Of a stretch of DNA of 64,000 bases, positions 6,774 to 15,327 are shown piece by piece. The position numbers and the translations under genes are program-made. Numbering within the stretch: position 1 is the first letter of the stretch; every line of letters starts with the position of its first letter. The stretch covers positions 186,001-250,000 of the forward strand of contig NZ_VNHY01000001.1 of assembly GCF_008124865.1 (NCBI RefSeq), written 5' to 3'. Origin of the DNA: Fodinibius salinus. Its GTDB lineage: Bacteria; Bacteroidota; Rhodothermia; Balneolales; Balneolaceae. Below the pieces are notes generated by a model. That model was not told the origin of the DNA. It was given only the letters and a program-made list of their open reading frames with translations, and made no database searches.

Positions 6774-9751
6774 TATTCTATTATTGATGACATAACCGCA
6801 TCGGCTATTCGGGCACGGATGGTGCTGATGTTTTGTCCATAGGAACGATGCGGAAATGTCCGGTTCGTTAAAATTATGATCGCTATATCATGATTGGGGT
6901 CAATCCAAAAGCTGGTGCCGGTAAATCCGGTATGACCAAACGTTTTGTCACTGGTCAGCGATCCCGCGGTGCTAAAACCGCTGCTCTTTCGATCAAAGCC
7001 ATAGCCACGATTGATCAGCTCAGATTGCCTTTGGCTAAACTTGTTGACGGTGGAGGGATCCAAATACTGCTGGCCGGCATAGGAGCCGCCGCTCAAAAGC
7101 ATCTGGCAATAAATAGCAAGATCATCGACGGTTGAAAACAATCCCGCGTGCCCCGCAACACCGTTGAGGTAATAGGCTCGTTCATCATGTACTTGCCCTT
7201 TGATTGTTTTCATTCGGATAGAGGTATCAATTTCGGTAGGGGAGATACGTTTAAAAATCCATTTGTTGGATCGGTTGGGAGTAAAAAAAGTATCATTCAT
7301 GCCCAGTGGATAATAAAATGTTTTGTGAACATATTGATCCAGCGGCAGACCGGTAACCTGTTCAATAATTTCGCCTAGTAAAATAAACCCCAGATCACTG
7401 TACTTATATTTTGTGCCGGGTTTGTACGTTAGTGGCTCATTTTTAATGGCTTTGATTAGTTTTGCTTCGGTCTTGATGGAATCCACATAAATGCGATAGG
7501 GCGGTAACCCTGAGTTGTGCAGCAGCAGGTTACGAATAGTGATATTCTTTTTTGGACCGGAGGTAAACTCGGCAATATATTTGCCTACGCGGTCATCGAG
7601 GCTCAATTTCCCTTCATCAACCAGTTTCATCACTGCGGGAGTAGTGGCCGTCACTTTTGTAAGTGAGGCCAGATCATAGATCGTATTTTTGCGTATGGGA
7701 TTCAGCTTTTTGTAGGTTTGGTAGCCAAATCCTTTTTGGTAAGCCATAACTCCATTTTTTACAACGGCTACTGCACCACCCGGGAAAGTAGAATCGAGCA
7801 CGGCCTGATTCATAATTTTTTCTACTTTTTTGAGCGAGTCCCGCGAAAGACCAGCCACTTCGGGGGCGTCGGATCGTATAGTCGTTTGCGGCAGCGTAAT
7901 ACCGTGGTTAAAATCATACATACCGGGTATTTCAATTGGCAGCCGCCCGCTTATACTTGCACCGCCAAAAAGAGCAGGGACCACACTTTTTACTTGCTGG
8001 TCAGTGGCTGACCATGCCATAAGTTGCGCATCTGTTTTGGGCAAATCCTGTACTACATAGGGATTTCCGAATGCGACAAGTGCCGCGGGCGTATCCTTAT
8101 GTAGTTTTTGCAGCAGTCGCAGATCATCTTGGTTGAGCTGTACTTTTTGACCGGAACGCACATAAATGAATGATCCGATGATGACTAAATCAGCATCACG
8201 GGCATCGGCTAACATTTGTTTCTTTTCTTTGGGACCGGTGCGCTTATCAAGCACGTGCGATGTTATATTGGGATGATGATCTTTGATACAAGAAACAAAA
8301 CCATTGCCCGCGCGTCCGGAGCTTCCGTCTGATACCGAAACGACGGTAATATTGGGATATTGATAGGGTTTGATGGGCAGGATATCGCCCTTGTTTTTAA
8401 CAAGGGTAAGGGATTTTTGGCTTATTTCTTGCGCAATGAGCTCGTGCTTACGCGTACTTATTTTGTTGCTGAGCGTATTGATATCGATGTGTTCTTTTTG
8501 GAATAGGCCCTGCTTTTTTTTCCACTTTAACAATTTACGTACGGACTGATCGATACGCTGTTCAGTAATACGTTTATTTTTAATTGCTGCTTCTATTTCA
8601 TTAATAGCTGTTAGCTCATCAGGACTCAAAAGTATGAGATCAACACCGGCTTGCAGTGCTTTGATAACTGCATCACCGGGTGAATAGTTAGACGAAATTC
8701 CTTTCATTTCCAGGCCGTCACTCACTACTAGGCCATTGAATCCCAGGCTGTCTGCCAGAATATTGTTTATGATGGTAGAATCCATGGTAGCTGGCAGATT
8801 CTGGCGCGAACTGATTTGGGGGAATGCAATGTGGGCACTCATTATGCTGCTAACGCCATCGCCAACGGCAGAGCGGAAGGGGAGAAGTTCTACTGAGTCT
8901 AGTCGTGTATAATTATAATTGATAACTGGCAACGACAGGTGAGAGTCGGTATCCGTGTCGCCGTGGCCGGGAAAGTGCTTGGCGGTTGCAAGAATATCCT
9001 CTGATTGTACGCCGTCAATAAATCGTTTGCCATAGGCAGCAACGGTATCGGGATTACCCGAAAATGAACGCACATTAATAACCGGATTTCGAGGATTGTT
9101 GTTCACATCCAGAACGGGACCGAAAATTTGATTAACGCCCAGGGCGTTAGCCTCTTTGGCCGTAACCTTACCCATCCAATAGGCATAATCGGGATTTTGG
9201 GTAGCTGCTACGGCCATGGCCGGTGGGAATCGGGTTGCTCCATCAACGCGCATGGCGGCGCCGTACTCCATATCCTGGGTAATCCACAGGGGGATCTTAC
9301 TGGCTTGCTGAAGCTTATTAGTAAGTATGGTTTGCCCATAAATGGTACCGTTAAAAAAGGTAATACCCCCGATATGGAAGTCCTTAATCTTCTGGAGTAA
9401 CTGCTGATATGATGCCTCGTCATAACTTTTAAAATGGCCGTAAGCACGGACAAAGAAGAGCTGCCCAATTTTTTCTTTCAGCGTCATCCGGTTAAGCAGC
9501 GAATCAATATTTATAGAATCAGCTTCAGCAAGGGTGTCTGAAGGTCCTTCAAATGGAATTGAATCGGAGACGTCAATGTTTGTGGAGTCAACCTTGGTAA
9601 GTATGCTCTCCTGCTTAATGTCTGGGGATGATTCCTCTGAATCTGAAAACATATTTTCGAGCACCGAGCAGGCACCAACAGTAAAACCAACCGTTAGCGT
9701 GAGAAATATCAGGGTGAAAGAACGTAAATGACTTTGAAAAAAAGTGCTCAT
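6773..9751 (-). CDS. Lipoprotein fusion: GH3 beta-N-acetylhexosaminidase (NagZ-like) plus serine beta-lactamase-like domain
   Basis: 992 residues. A lipoprotein-type signal ends at Cys28 (TVGAC). The glycoside hydrolase family 3 domain (about 80-420) has the NagZ signature KHFPGHGDT at 258-266 and the nucleophile Asp345 in VVSDGLEMKG. An alpha/beta sandwich follows (about 430-610). The C-terminal domain (about 635-990) is of the serine beta-lactamase/esterase type (AmpC, EstB or PBP-like): SLTK at 696-699 with Ser696/Lys699, YSD at 784-786 in place of YxN, and HTG at 940-942 in place of KTG. In the family, NagZ removes GlcNAc from muropeptides; the second domain is likely a D-amino-acid hydrolase or esterase, so one polypeptide could take wall fragments apart at two bonds. 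It is predicted to be membrane-anchored and exported, unlike cytosolic enterobacterial NagZ. Confidence 0.9.
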   Translation of the reverse strand: MSTFFQSHLRSFTLIFLTLTVGFTVGACSVLENMFSDSEESSPDIKQESILTKVDSTNIDVSDSIPFEGPSDTLAEADSINIDSLLNRMTLKEKIGQLFFVRAYGHFKSYDEASYQQLLQKIKDFHIGGITFFNGTIYGQTILTNKLQQASKIPLWITQDMEYGAAMRVDGATRFPPAMAVAATQNPDYAYWMGKVTAKEANALGVNQIFGPVLDVNNNPRNPVINVRSFSGNPDTVAAYGKRFIDGVQSEDILATAKHFPGHGDTDTDSHLSLPVINYNYTRLDSVELLPFRSAVGDGVSSIMSAHIAFPQISSRQNLPATMDSTIINNILADSLGFNGLVVSDGLEMKGISSNYSPGDAVIKALQAGVDLILLSPDELTAINEIEAAIKNKRITEQRIDQSVRKLLKWKKKQGLFQKEHIDINTLSNKISTRKHELIAQEISQKSLTLVKNKGDILPIKPYQYPNITVVSVSDGSSGRAGNGFVSCIKDHHPNITSHVLDKRTGPKEKKQMLADARDADLVIIGSFIYVRSGQKVQLNQDDLRLLQKLHKDTPAALVAFGNPYVVQDLPKTDAQLMAWSATDQQVKSVVPALFGGASISGRLPIEIPGMYDFNHGITLPQTTIRSDAPEVAGLSRDSLKKVEKIMNQAVLDSTFPGGAVAVVKNGVMAYQKGFGYQTYKKLNPIRKNTIYDLASLTKVTATTPAVMKLVDEGKLSLDDRVGKYIAEFTSGPKKNITIRNLLLHNSGLPPYRIYVDSIKTEAKLIKAIKNEPLTYKPGTKYKYSDLGFILLGEIIEQVTGLPLDQYVHKTFYYPLGMNDTFFTPNRSNKWIFKRISPTEIDTSIRMKTIKGQVHDERAYYLNGVAGHAGLFSTVDDLAIYCQMLLSGGSYAGQQYLDPSTVNKFSQRQSELINRGYGFDRKSSGFSTAGSLTSDKTFGHTGFTGTSFWIDPNHDIAIIILTNRTFPHRSYGQNISTIRARIADAVMSSIIE

Positions 9752-9855
9752 TTAAAAGTTAAGACCAATTGTTGATGAAAATTTGAGCTTATATTAATTA
9801 ACGATTCCGTTACCACCATGTTTTAATGTGGTGACAATAAGGTGCCAGGAATGTA

Positions 9856-12300
9856 CTATTCTTCCGGAAGTAAGGTAGTGGTTTGATAGGGAATTTCGTT
9901 GAAAAAGCTACTGTCCTGATATACAAACTTATACTGTCCGTTGAGCCAGCTTTCGGTTTGGTCACCGTAAAATTGCGAAAGGGGATTCCCGGATTGCCCC
10001 GTTGGCATAATAGATCTTGTTCGACTGAGGTCCGAAAAGTCAACGACACGTCGTATTGATGGTCCAAGTATCATCTGGTAGGGATCGTTCCAATTATATT
10101 CTCCATTGTTGATACTTAGTCCGTGTCCTTCGGTTGGGTAGGGTCCTTTGCTAAGTAGATTATTGACAACCAACTGTAGTGTTTCAGAGGCATCTTCTTT
10201 TTCGGCTGCGCGTCCCAACAGAGGTGGTTTAAGGGATATGGTATGTAGTTGTCCCCACCGCCATTCGAAGGGTTCTGAGCCCAGTCTCTGTGTCAAAAAT
10301 GTTGTTGTTTCTTGCATGCTCTGGATAATAAGATCAGCGTGATCTTCTATCTTATTTTCGGTCTGTTTATTCTCGATAAAAGAGTTTTGGTTGCGTAATG
10401 CTCGCATTAGCGTGCGTTCGGGAAGGGCTGAGAATTGGACAAAATTATTATACACCGCGGGTCCTAAGTCATCCTCAAAAATATTTTTTGAAAGCTTGAG
10501 CATGAAAACGTCCATAATGGAAGCAGCAGTTTCTGAGGGGTCATAGGAGTAATCCCAATTTTCGAGATATGAGATAACGGTATCAAAACTGTCGGCTTTG
10601 CTTTTTTTCAAGACCGGCAAAATAAGCTTGGTAAGATCACGGGCATAAAGGGAGTACGAGTCGTTTTGCATCTCTTGAAATGTTGTGGGCGAAAAGGGGA
10701 TGTCACGTTTCAGATACTGTTTAATACGTTCATATCGTGCATCCGGTTCCCAGTAGATCGACAGGTAGTGTTCGTAGTTTTGGCCTCCAACGGGATTGTT
10801 GGCATTGGCGACCCATCCGCGATCGGGATTTACGGTCGAAGGCAATTCATCAAAAGGTACAGTTTCCTGCCAATTTTGGGATGAATCCCATCCATCACGT
10901 AAAAGAATAGGATTGCCGCTCCTCTTTGGAACTTTGCCAAGCGTAAGTCGGGCTATGTTGCCTGCCGTATCTGCATAAACAACATTTTGCGCAGGGGCTT
11001 TGAATTTGCTTGCTTCCTGGCGAAATTCACTAAATGATGTGGCCCAGTTCATGCCCAGTAGTGCTTCAATTTCATGGCTTACTTCGTGGCCAGTCCACCG
11101 CATAGTAATAACACGATTATCGATATAGTTTTGCTCAGTGAAAATATCAGATATTACAGGACCGTGATTGGTTACTTTTCTTGTAAAAACGGTATCGTCG
11201 GCATTTTTTATTTTCAGTACTTCTTGCTGATACTCAAATTTTTCATAGATGGCATTGCCATCCAACGAATCTACGGCATAGCGGTTCTTATTTTGGGGAT
11301 CTACGGCCTCTTGGTAAAAATCAGTATCGTCTAGCATGACGTTGGTCAACGACCACCCCAGCTGTTCATTTTGGCCGAGCACTACAATGGGAGCACCGGC
11401 CAGTGTGGCTCCTGATAGATTGCGTCCATTTAAATTTAGATGTGCCTCGTACCACTTACCGGGTATGTTGATTCCCAAGTGTGGGTCGCCCGCTAATAAG
11501 GGAGCGCTATCAGCCGATTTTTGACCGCTTACGGCCCAGGCATTGCTTCCAAGGTGTGAGCCCTGCTTGCCCAGCATCTTGTTCAGTTGTTCATCCTTTT
11601 GGATAATTGGCATTAAACTTTGTGCCCATCTGTCGGAATGGGATGGTACGGAATGGCCAGCAACAAAATTGGTATCAGGTAAAAGATCAGAAAACTTGTT
11701 GCGAGACAATTGTTCTGAAAGGTACGCATAGGTTAATTCTGATTTCCAGGCTAGGTTGAGGTCCCAAGCCATCAGGCGTGTCAGGGCTATGGAGTGGGTG
11801 ATCGTCCATTGGATAGGCTCCATACCAGTAAGAGAAAACTGTATGGGCAGGCTCTTGGGATTTTTTTGAATGTACGAGTTGACGCCGTCAGTATAGGCTT
11901 GTAGCTGTCGCCGGGTAGAATCAGAAAGTGTCTTTTCTATTTTTTTGGCCGTACGCCAGAATCCAATGGTCCGCTGTAGCTTGTCATACGGTACCATCTT
12001 TTTACCAAGAAATTCAGCAAAACGCCCTTCGATAGCCATCTGGCTAAGTGTCATTTGCCAAAGACGATCTTGTGCATGTACATATCCTAGGCTGTAGTAA
12101 AGATCGTGCTTGCTTTCAGCATAGATATGGGGTACGCCGCGCGAATCCCAGTGGATGTTAACTTTTTGCTGGAGTTGAGGTTGCGTAGTGGTGGCGTTGT
12201 AGTCGGGGAGGGGACGATAAAACGTCCAGTAAATACCGAGGATAGCAATACCCAACACCAAAATACCTATAAAAAGAAGACCTCGAGAGATTGATTTCAT
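9856..12300 (-). CDS. Penicillin acylase family (Ntn hydrolase) amidase
   Basis: 814 residues with one N-terminal membrane anchor (about 7-27), no clear cleavage site. The family makes a single precursor that cuts itself before a catalytic serine; the diagnostic GSNAWAVSG is at 251-259, with Ser252 as the expected new N-terminus and nucleophile. The stretch before it is the alpha chain plus spacer (WDSRGVPHIYAES and YVHAQDRLWQM are family hallmarks), the stretch after is the beta chain, including NPVGGQNYEHYLS. Relatives hydrolyse penicillins, cyclic imides or acyl-homoserine lactones. The true substrate here is unknown; location on the periplasmic face is inferred. The gene precedes the nagZ fusion by 104 bp on the same strand. 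Confidence 0.92.
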   Translation of the reverse strand: MKSISRGLLFIGILVLGIAILGIYWTFYRPLPDYNATTTQPQLQQKVNIHWDSRGVPHIYAESKHDLYYSLGYVHAQDRLWQMTLSQMAIEGRFAEFLGKKMVPYDKLQRTIGFWRTAKKIEKTLSDSTRRQLQAYTDGVNSYIQKNPKSLPIQFSLTGMEPIQWTITHSIALTRLMAWDLNLAWKSELTYAYLSEQLSRNKFSDLLPDTNFVAGHSVPSHSDRWAQSLMPIIQKDEQLNKMLGKQGSHLGSNAWAVSGQKSADSAPLLAGDPHLGINIPGKWYEAHLNLNGRNLSGATLAGAPIVVLGQNEQLGWSLTNVMLDDTDFYQEAVDPQNKNRYAVDSLDGNAIYEKFEYQQEVLKIKNADDTVFTRKVTNHGPVISDIFTEQNYIDNRVITMRWTGHEVSHEIEALLGMNWATSFSEFRQEASKFKAPAQNVVYADTAGNIARLTLGKVPKRSGNPILLRDGWDSSQNWQETVPFDELPSTVNPDRGWVANANNPVGGQNYEHYLSIYWEPDARYERIKQYLKRDIPFSPTTFQEMQNDSYSLYARDLTKLILPVLKKSKADSFDTVISYLENWDYSYDPSETAASIMDVFMLKLSKNIFEDDLGPAVYNNFVQFSALPERTLMRALRNQNSFIENKQTENKIEDHADLIIQSMQETTTFLTQRLGSEPFEWRWGQLHTISLKPPLLGRAAEKEDASETLQLVVNNLLSKGPYPTEGHGLSINNGEYNWNDPYQMILGPSIRRVVDFSDLSRTRSIMPTGQSGNPLSQFYGDQTESWLNGQYKFVYQDSSFFNEIPYQTTTLLPEE

Positions 12301-12803
12301 CAGCTACTATATTGATAGAGGGTTTTGAAGGCATCATGTTATCCCCTTCCGAATTTTCGGTAGGGCACAAAATGACATAGTAATTTAGCTCTGAAACTAC
12401 TGTTAATAGTAAGTCAAGAATGTAGCAAACATAGTGATTAATAAATAACGGGTAAAATAGGATGACTCAACTGCTTTATTCAGTTATCTCCAAATAAGAA
12501 GTTAAAAGTCACCGTCCTAAAAACGATCTGTCGTTCTGGTGACAGGATAAAAGATTTTGATGATTCTTCGACTCATATTTAAAGATTATAATCAGTACTA
12601 ATTATCCATGCTCGCGCTTTCAATATTTACACTATGAGTCCTTATGATTGGTAGTTTTAGTCTTAACTTAGGAGAAGGGCAAATTTAGCCAAAAAATAGA
12701 AATTAGGAGTCATAATAACATTGGCTAAAATTGATAATGCTTCAAAATTTCGATACTCTCTGCCATGAAATGAAGAAAACTAATCGTAATAAATTTTAGA
12801 TCT
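12301..12803. other. Divergent intergenic region
   Basis: About 500 bp between the penicillin-acylase-like gene (leftward) and the hydroxyacyl-CoA dehydrogenase gene (rightward). No convincing ORF. It holds a nested inverted repeat at 12508-12543 (listed separately) and presumably the promoters of both genes. Confidence 0.5.
12508..12543. repeat. Nested inverted repeat in the divergent promoter region
   Basis: Outer arms GTCACC and GGTGAC enclose a smaller hairpin AACGA-TCTG-TCGTT. No T-tract follows, so it is less like a terminator than like an operator or a small RNA stem. Confidence 0.3.
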
Positions 12804-13655
12804 ATGGATATTAAACAAGTAGCAGTTATCGGCGGCGGCACTATGGGTAATGGAATTTGCCATGTATTTGCCATGAATGGAATTCCTGTAAACCTGGTAG
12901 AAATGGAGCAGGAACTGGCGGATAAAGCGGTGGAGACCATCGACAAGAATTTGGAGCGGATGGTCAACAAAGAAAAGATTGACGCTGAACAGAAAGTACA
13001 GACGCTCGAAAATATCACCACTTTCACCAATACTATTGAAGCTGTCAAAGATGCGGATTTAGTGATCGAAGCCGTGCCCGAGAATTTTGAAATTAAAAAG
13101 CAGGTATTTGCGGACGTGGATAAAGCAGCTCCGGAAGATAGTATCCTGGCAACGAACACTTCTTCGATTTCTATTACGAAACTGGCAGCTACGACATCCC
13201 GTCCCGAGCAGGTTGTTGGCATGCACTTCTTTAATCCAGTGCCTGTTATGAAGTTGGTAGAGGTTGTACGTGGACTTGATACCAGCGACGATGTAGTGGA
13301 AACGGTAGATGAAACGGCGCGGCTGCTCAATAAAAACCCTGTTGAAGTAGCAGACTACCCGGGTTTTGTATCCAACCGTGTACTCATGCCAATGATTAAT
13401 GAGGCTATCTGTTGTGTGCATGAAGGAGTGGCTGATCCCGAAGATATTGATGACGTTATGAAGCTGGGTATGGCACATCCAATGGGCCCGCTTCGGTTGG
13501 CCGATTTTATTGGCTTGGATGTATGTCTCGATATTTTAAATGTATTGCACGAGGGGTTTAAAGATCCTAAATACCGTCCCTCTCCGCTTTTGGTAAAGAT
13601 GGTGGATGCCGGCAAGCTGGGGGATAAGACGGGTGAAGGATTTTATGAGCACTAA
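12804..13655 (+). CDS. hbd: 3-hydroxybutyryl-CoA dehydrogenase (3-hydroxyacyl-CoA dehydrogenase)
   Basis: 283 residues, the usual length of the single-function enzyme. The N-terminal Rossmann motif GGGTMG is at residues 10-15, the NTSSISITKLA stretch at about 118-128, and the catalytic histidine (His141) sits in GMHFFNPVP. The C-terminal domain (about 190-283) contains NRVLMPMINEA and the LDVCLDIL dimer helix. It oxidises (S)-3-hydroxyacyl-CoA with NAD(P) in short-chain fatty acid or polyhydroxybutyrate-type metabolism. It is alone, with a strong terminator 60 bp downstream. Confidence 0.95.
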   Translation: MDIKQVAVIGGGTMGNGICHVFAMNGIPVNLVEMEQELADKAVETIDKNLERMVNKEKIDAEQKVQTLENITTFTNTIEAVKDADLVIEAVPENFEIKKQVFADVDKAAPEDSILATNTSSISITKLAATTSRPEQVVGMHFFNPVPVMKLVEVVRGLDTSDDVVETVDETARLLNKNPVEVADYPGFVSNRVLMPMINEAICCVHEGVADPEDIDDVMKLGMAHPMGPLRLADFIGLDVCLDILNVLHEGFKDPKYRPSPLLVKMVDAGKLGDKTGEGFYEH

Positions 13656-13716
13656 TCCTTTGCTGAAAAGATCTAGGTTCACCATTTAGTAAGGATTTGT
13701 AAATATAGAATGGTAA

Positions 13717-13746
13717 GGGCAAAGGTATTTCCTTTGCCCTTTTTTA
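13717..13746 (+). terminator. Rho-independent terminator after hbd
   Basis: Nine-base-pair stem GGGCAAAGG / CCTTTGCCC, loop TATTT, then a T6 tract. Confidence 0.9.
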
Positions 13747-13766
13747 ATTGTGATACCTTATATTTT

Positions 13767-14090
13767 TCACCAAAATTTCCAGTAGCTGAGGTAGGTCTTC
13801 AGCCGATCAATAAAATATTGACCTCGGAACCACCCATAGATAAAACAGATTGCTAACAAAGCAATAACGGCTATGTTAACTATATCGCTGATAAAGGCCA
13901 CCGTATGGTGTGCTGAAGAAAACATATACAGCCCAAAAATTCCGGGTCCGGGAAACATCCAAAATCCAATAATATTGATAAGGATAAATCCTAAAAAAAG
14001 TGCAAAAAGAGCATGCTTCAGGCGTTCGGTGGCAGATAATACCCGAGAGTGGGTGCGCTCATCTATTTTTAGCTCATTGTTGCTCATCAT
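13767..14090 (-). CDS. Small membrane protein with two transmembrane helices (unknown)
   Basis: 107 residues. A charged N-terminal cytosolic part (about 1-25), two hydrophobic helices (about 27-56, with MFPGPGIFG at the turn, and about 66-90), and a basic, aromatic C-terminus ending RLKTYLSYWKFW. The topology would put both ends in the cytosol. Two methionines open the frame; either can start. I do not recognise a named family. It lies between hbd and the threonine dehydratase, read against both. Confidence 0.65.
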   Translation of the reverse strand: MMSNNELKIDERTHSRVLSATERLKHALFALFLGFILINIIGFWMFPGPGIFGLYMFSSAHHTVAFISDIVNIAVIALLAICFIYGWFRGQYFIDRLKTYLSYWKFW

Positions 14091-14273
14091 TCAGATGGAT
14101 TTTGATGAAATGATTTAAGATAAACTAAAAAGTTTGAGCGGAAATAGCATATCAGTTGAGATAACTTTTCCATTATCAATACAGCTGAAAAATGTTTTAG
14201 ACAGTTTCTATTTCTATTATATTCTTGTTATTTCTTATATCAATGAGATTTTAGGATTAAAATCAGGGTATAT

Positions 14274-15260
14274 ATGGAAAGTATTCAAGTTCCTACGCCA
14301 AGACAGATTGAACAAGCCCGAGAAAGGTTGGGCAACAAGGTTCGCCGAACCCCGGTTTGGGAATGGAAAAGTGAGATATCTAAGGAATTAACCAGCCCGG
14401 ATACCAATCTTTTTTTGAAGCTGGAGCTCTTGCAATATGCCGGCAGTTTCAAGCCGCGCGGTGCGCTGATGAATATGTTGGAGCTCTCTGATGAGCAGCT
14501 TGAAAATGGTGTTACAGCTGTCAGCGCCGGTAATCATGCTATTGCGGTAGCCTATGCGGCAAAATCACTGAATACAACGGCCAAGGTAGTTATGCCGAAG
14601 ACAGCCAACCAATTTCGAGTAAAAAAATGTGAGTATCACGGAGCCAATGTTGAACTGGTGGATGATGTGCATATTGCTTTTGAGCGAGTAAAAGAGATTG
14701 AAGAACAGGAAAACCGGGCATTTATCCATCCGTTTGAAGGTGAACAAACCGCGATTGGTACCGCTACTGTAGGACTTGAGCTGATGCAGGATACTCGGCA
14801 CTTGGATGCCGTTATTGTTCCTATTGGCGGCGGGGGCCTTTGTGCTGGTATAGCAACGGCAGTAAAGCAAATAAATCCCGATTGTAAAGTATATGGCGTG
14901 GAGCCTACCGGGGCCGACAGCATGAGCAAGAGCAGAGCAGCAGGCGAACCGGTTGAGATTGAAAAGGTTGATACTATTGCTGATAGCCTGGGCGCTCCGC
15001 ACGCTGCTCCGTATAGTTTTGGCCTTTGCCAGCGGTTTGTGGATGACGTGGTAACGATTACCGATCTGCAGATGGCACAGATGATGAAAGTGATGTTCGA
15101 AGAGCTGAAGCTGGCTGTTGAACCGGCGGGTGCTTCGGCAATGGCAGGAGCTGTAGGTCCGTTAGCGGATCGTATTGAAGGAAAATCGGTGGGTATTATT
15201 GTATGCGGTACCAACATTGATACCAAAAGTTTTCACACTATTTTAGATGAGACAAAGTGA
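14274..15260 (+). CDS. Threonine/serine dehydratase (PLP fold type II), short catabolic form
   Basis: 328 residues. The PLP-binding lysine is Lys60 in AGSFKPRGA, the phosphate-binding glycine loop is GGGGLCAG (about residues 184-191), and SAGNHA at about 85-90 is the substrate-binding loop. There is no C-terminal ACT-like regulatory domain, so this is the catabolic TdcB/serine racemase-like size, not biosynthetic IlvA (about 510). It deaminates threonine to 2-oxobutyrate or serine to pyruvate. It is followed after 67 bp by a threonine aldolase gene on the same strand, making a small threonine-breakdown cluster. Confidence 0.9.
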   Translation: MESIQVPTPRQIEQARERLGNKVRRTPVWEWKSEISKELTSPDTNLFLKLELLQYAGSFKPRGALMNMLELSDEQLENGVTAVSAGNHAIAVAYAAKSLNTTAKVVMPKTANQFRVKKCEYHGANVELVDDVHIAFERVKEIEEQENRAFIHPFEGEQTAIGTATVGLELMQDTRHLDAVIVPIGGGGLCAGIATAVKQINPDCKVYGVEPTGADSMSKSRAAGEPVEIEKVDTIADSLGAPHAAPYSFGLCQRFVDDVVTITDLQMAQMMKVMFEELKLAVEPAGASAMAGAVGPLADRIEGKSVGIIVCGTNIDTKSFHTILDETK

Positions 15261-15267
15261 TTACAAA

Positions 15268-15312
15268 CTATAATGAAATGTCATCCTGTCTCGATTAATC
15301 GGGATCTGCATT
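15268..15312. repeat. Short palindromic sequence between two threonine-degrading genes
   Basis: The 67-bp gap contains TCTCGATTAATCGGGA, an almost perfect 16-bp palindrome, next to TGTCAT, a start shared with the inverted-repeat element at 1632-1714. It may be a decayed relative or a processing stem in the joint transcript. Confidence 0.3.
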
Positions 15313-15327
15313 CGTAAACTAATTATC

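Noticed and set aside
12158-12370. Minus-strand frame reading like a TetR recognition helix (ADEINLSRSSFYRYF)
   Set aside because: It lies across the start of the penicillin acylase gene in another frame, lacks the rest of a TetR protein and ends after 70 codons; likely coincidence.
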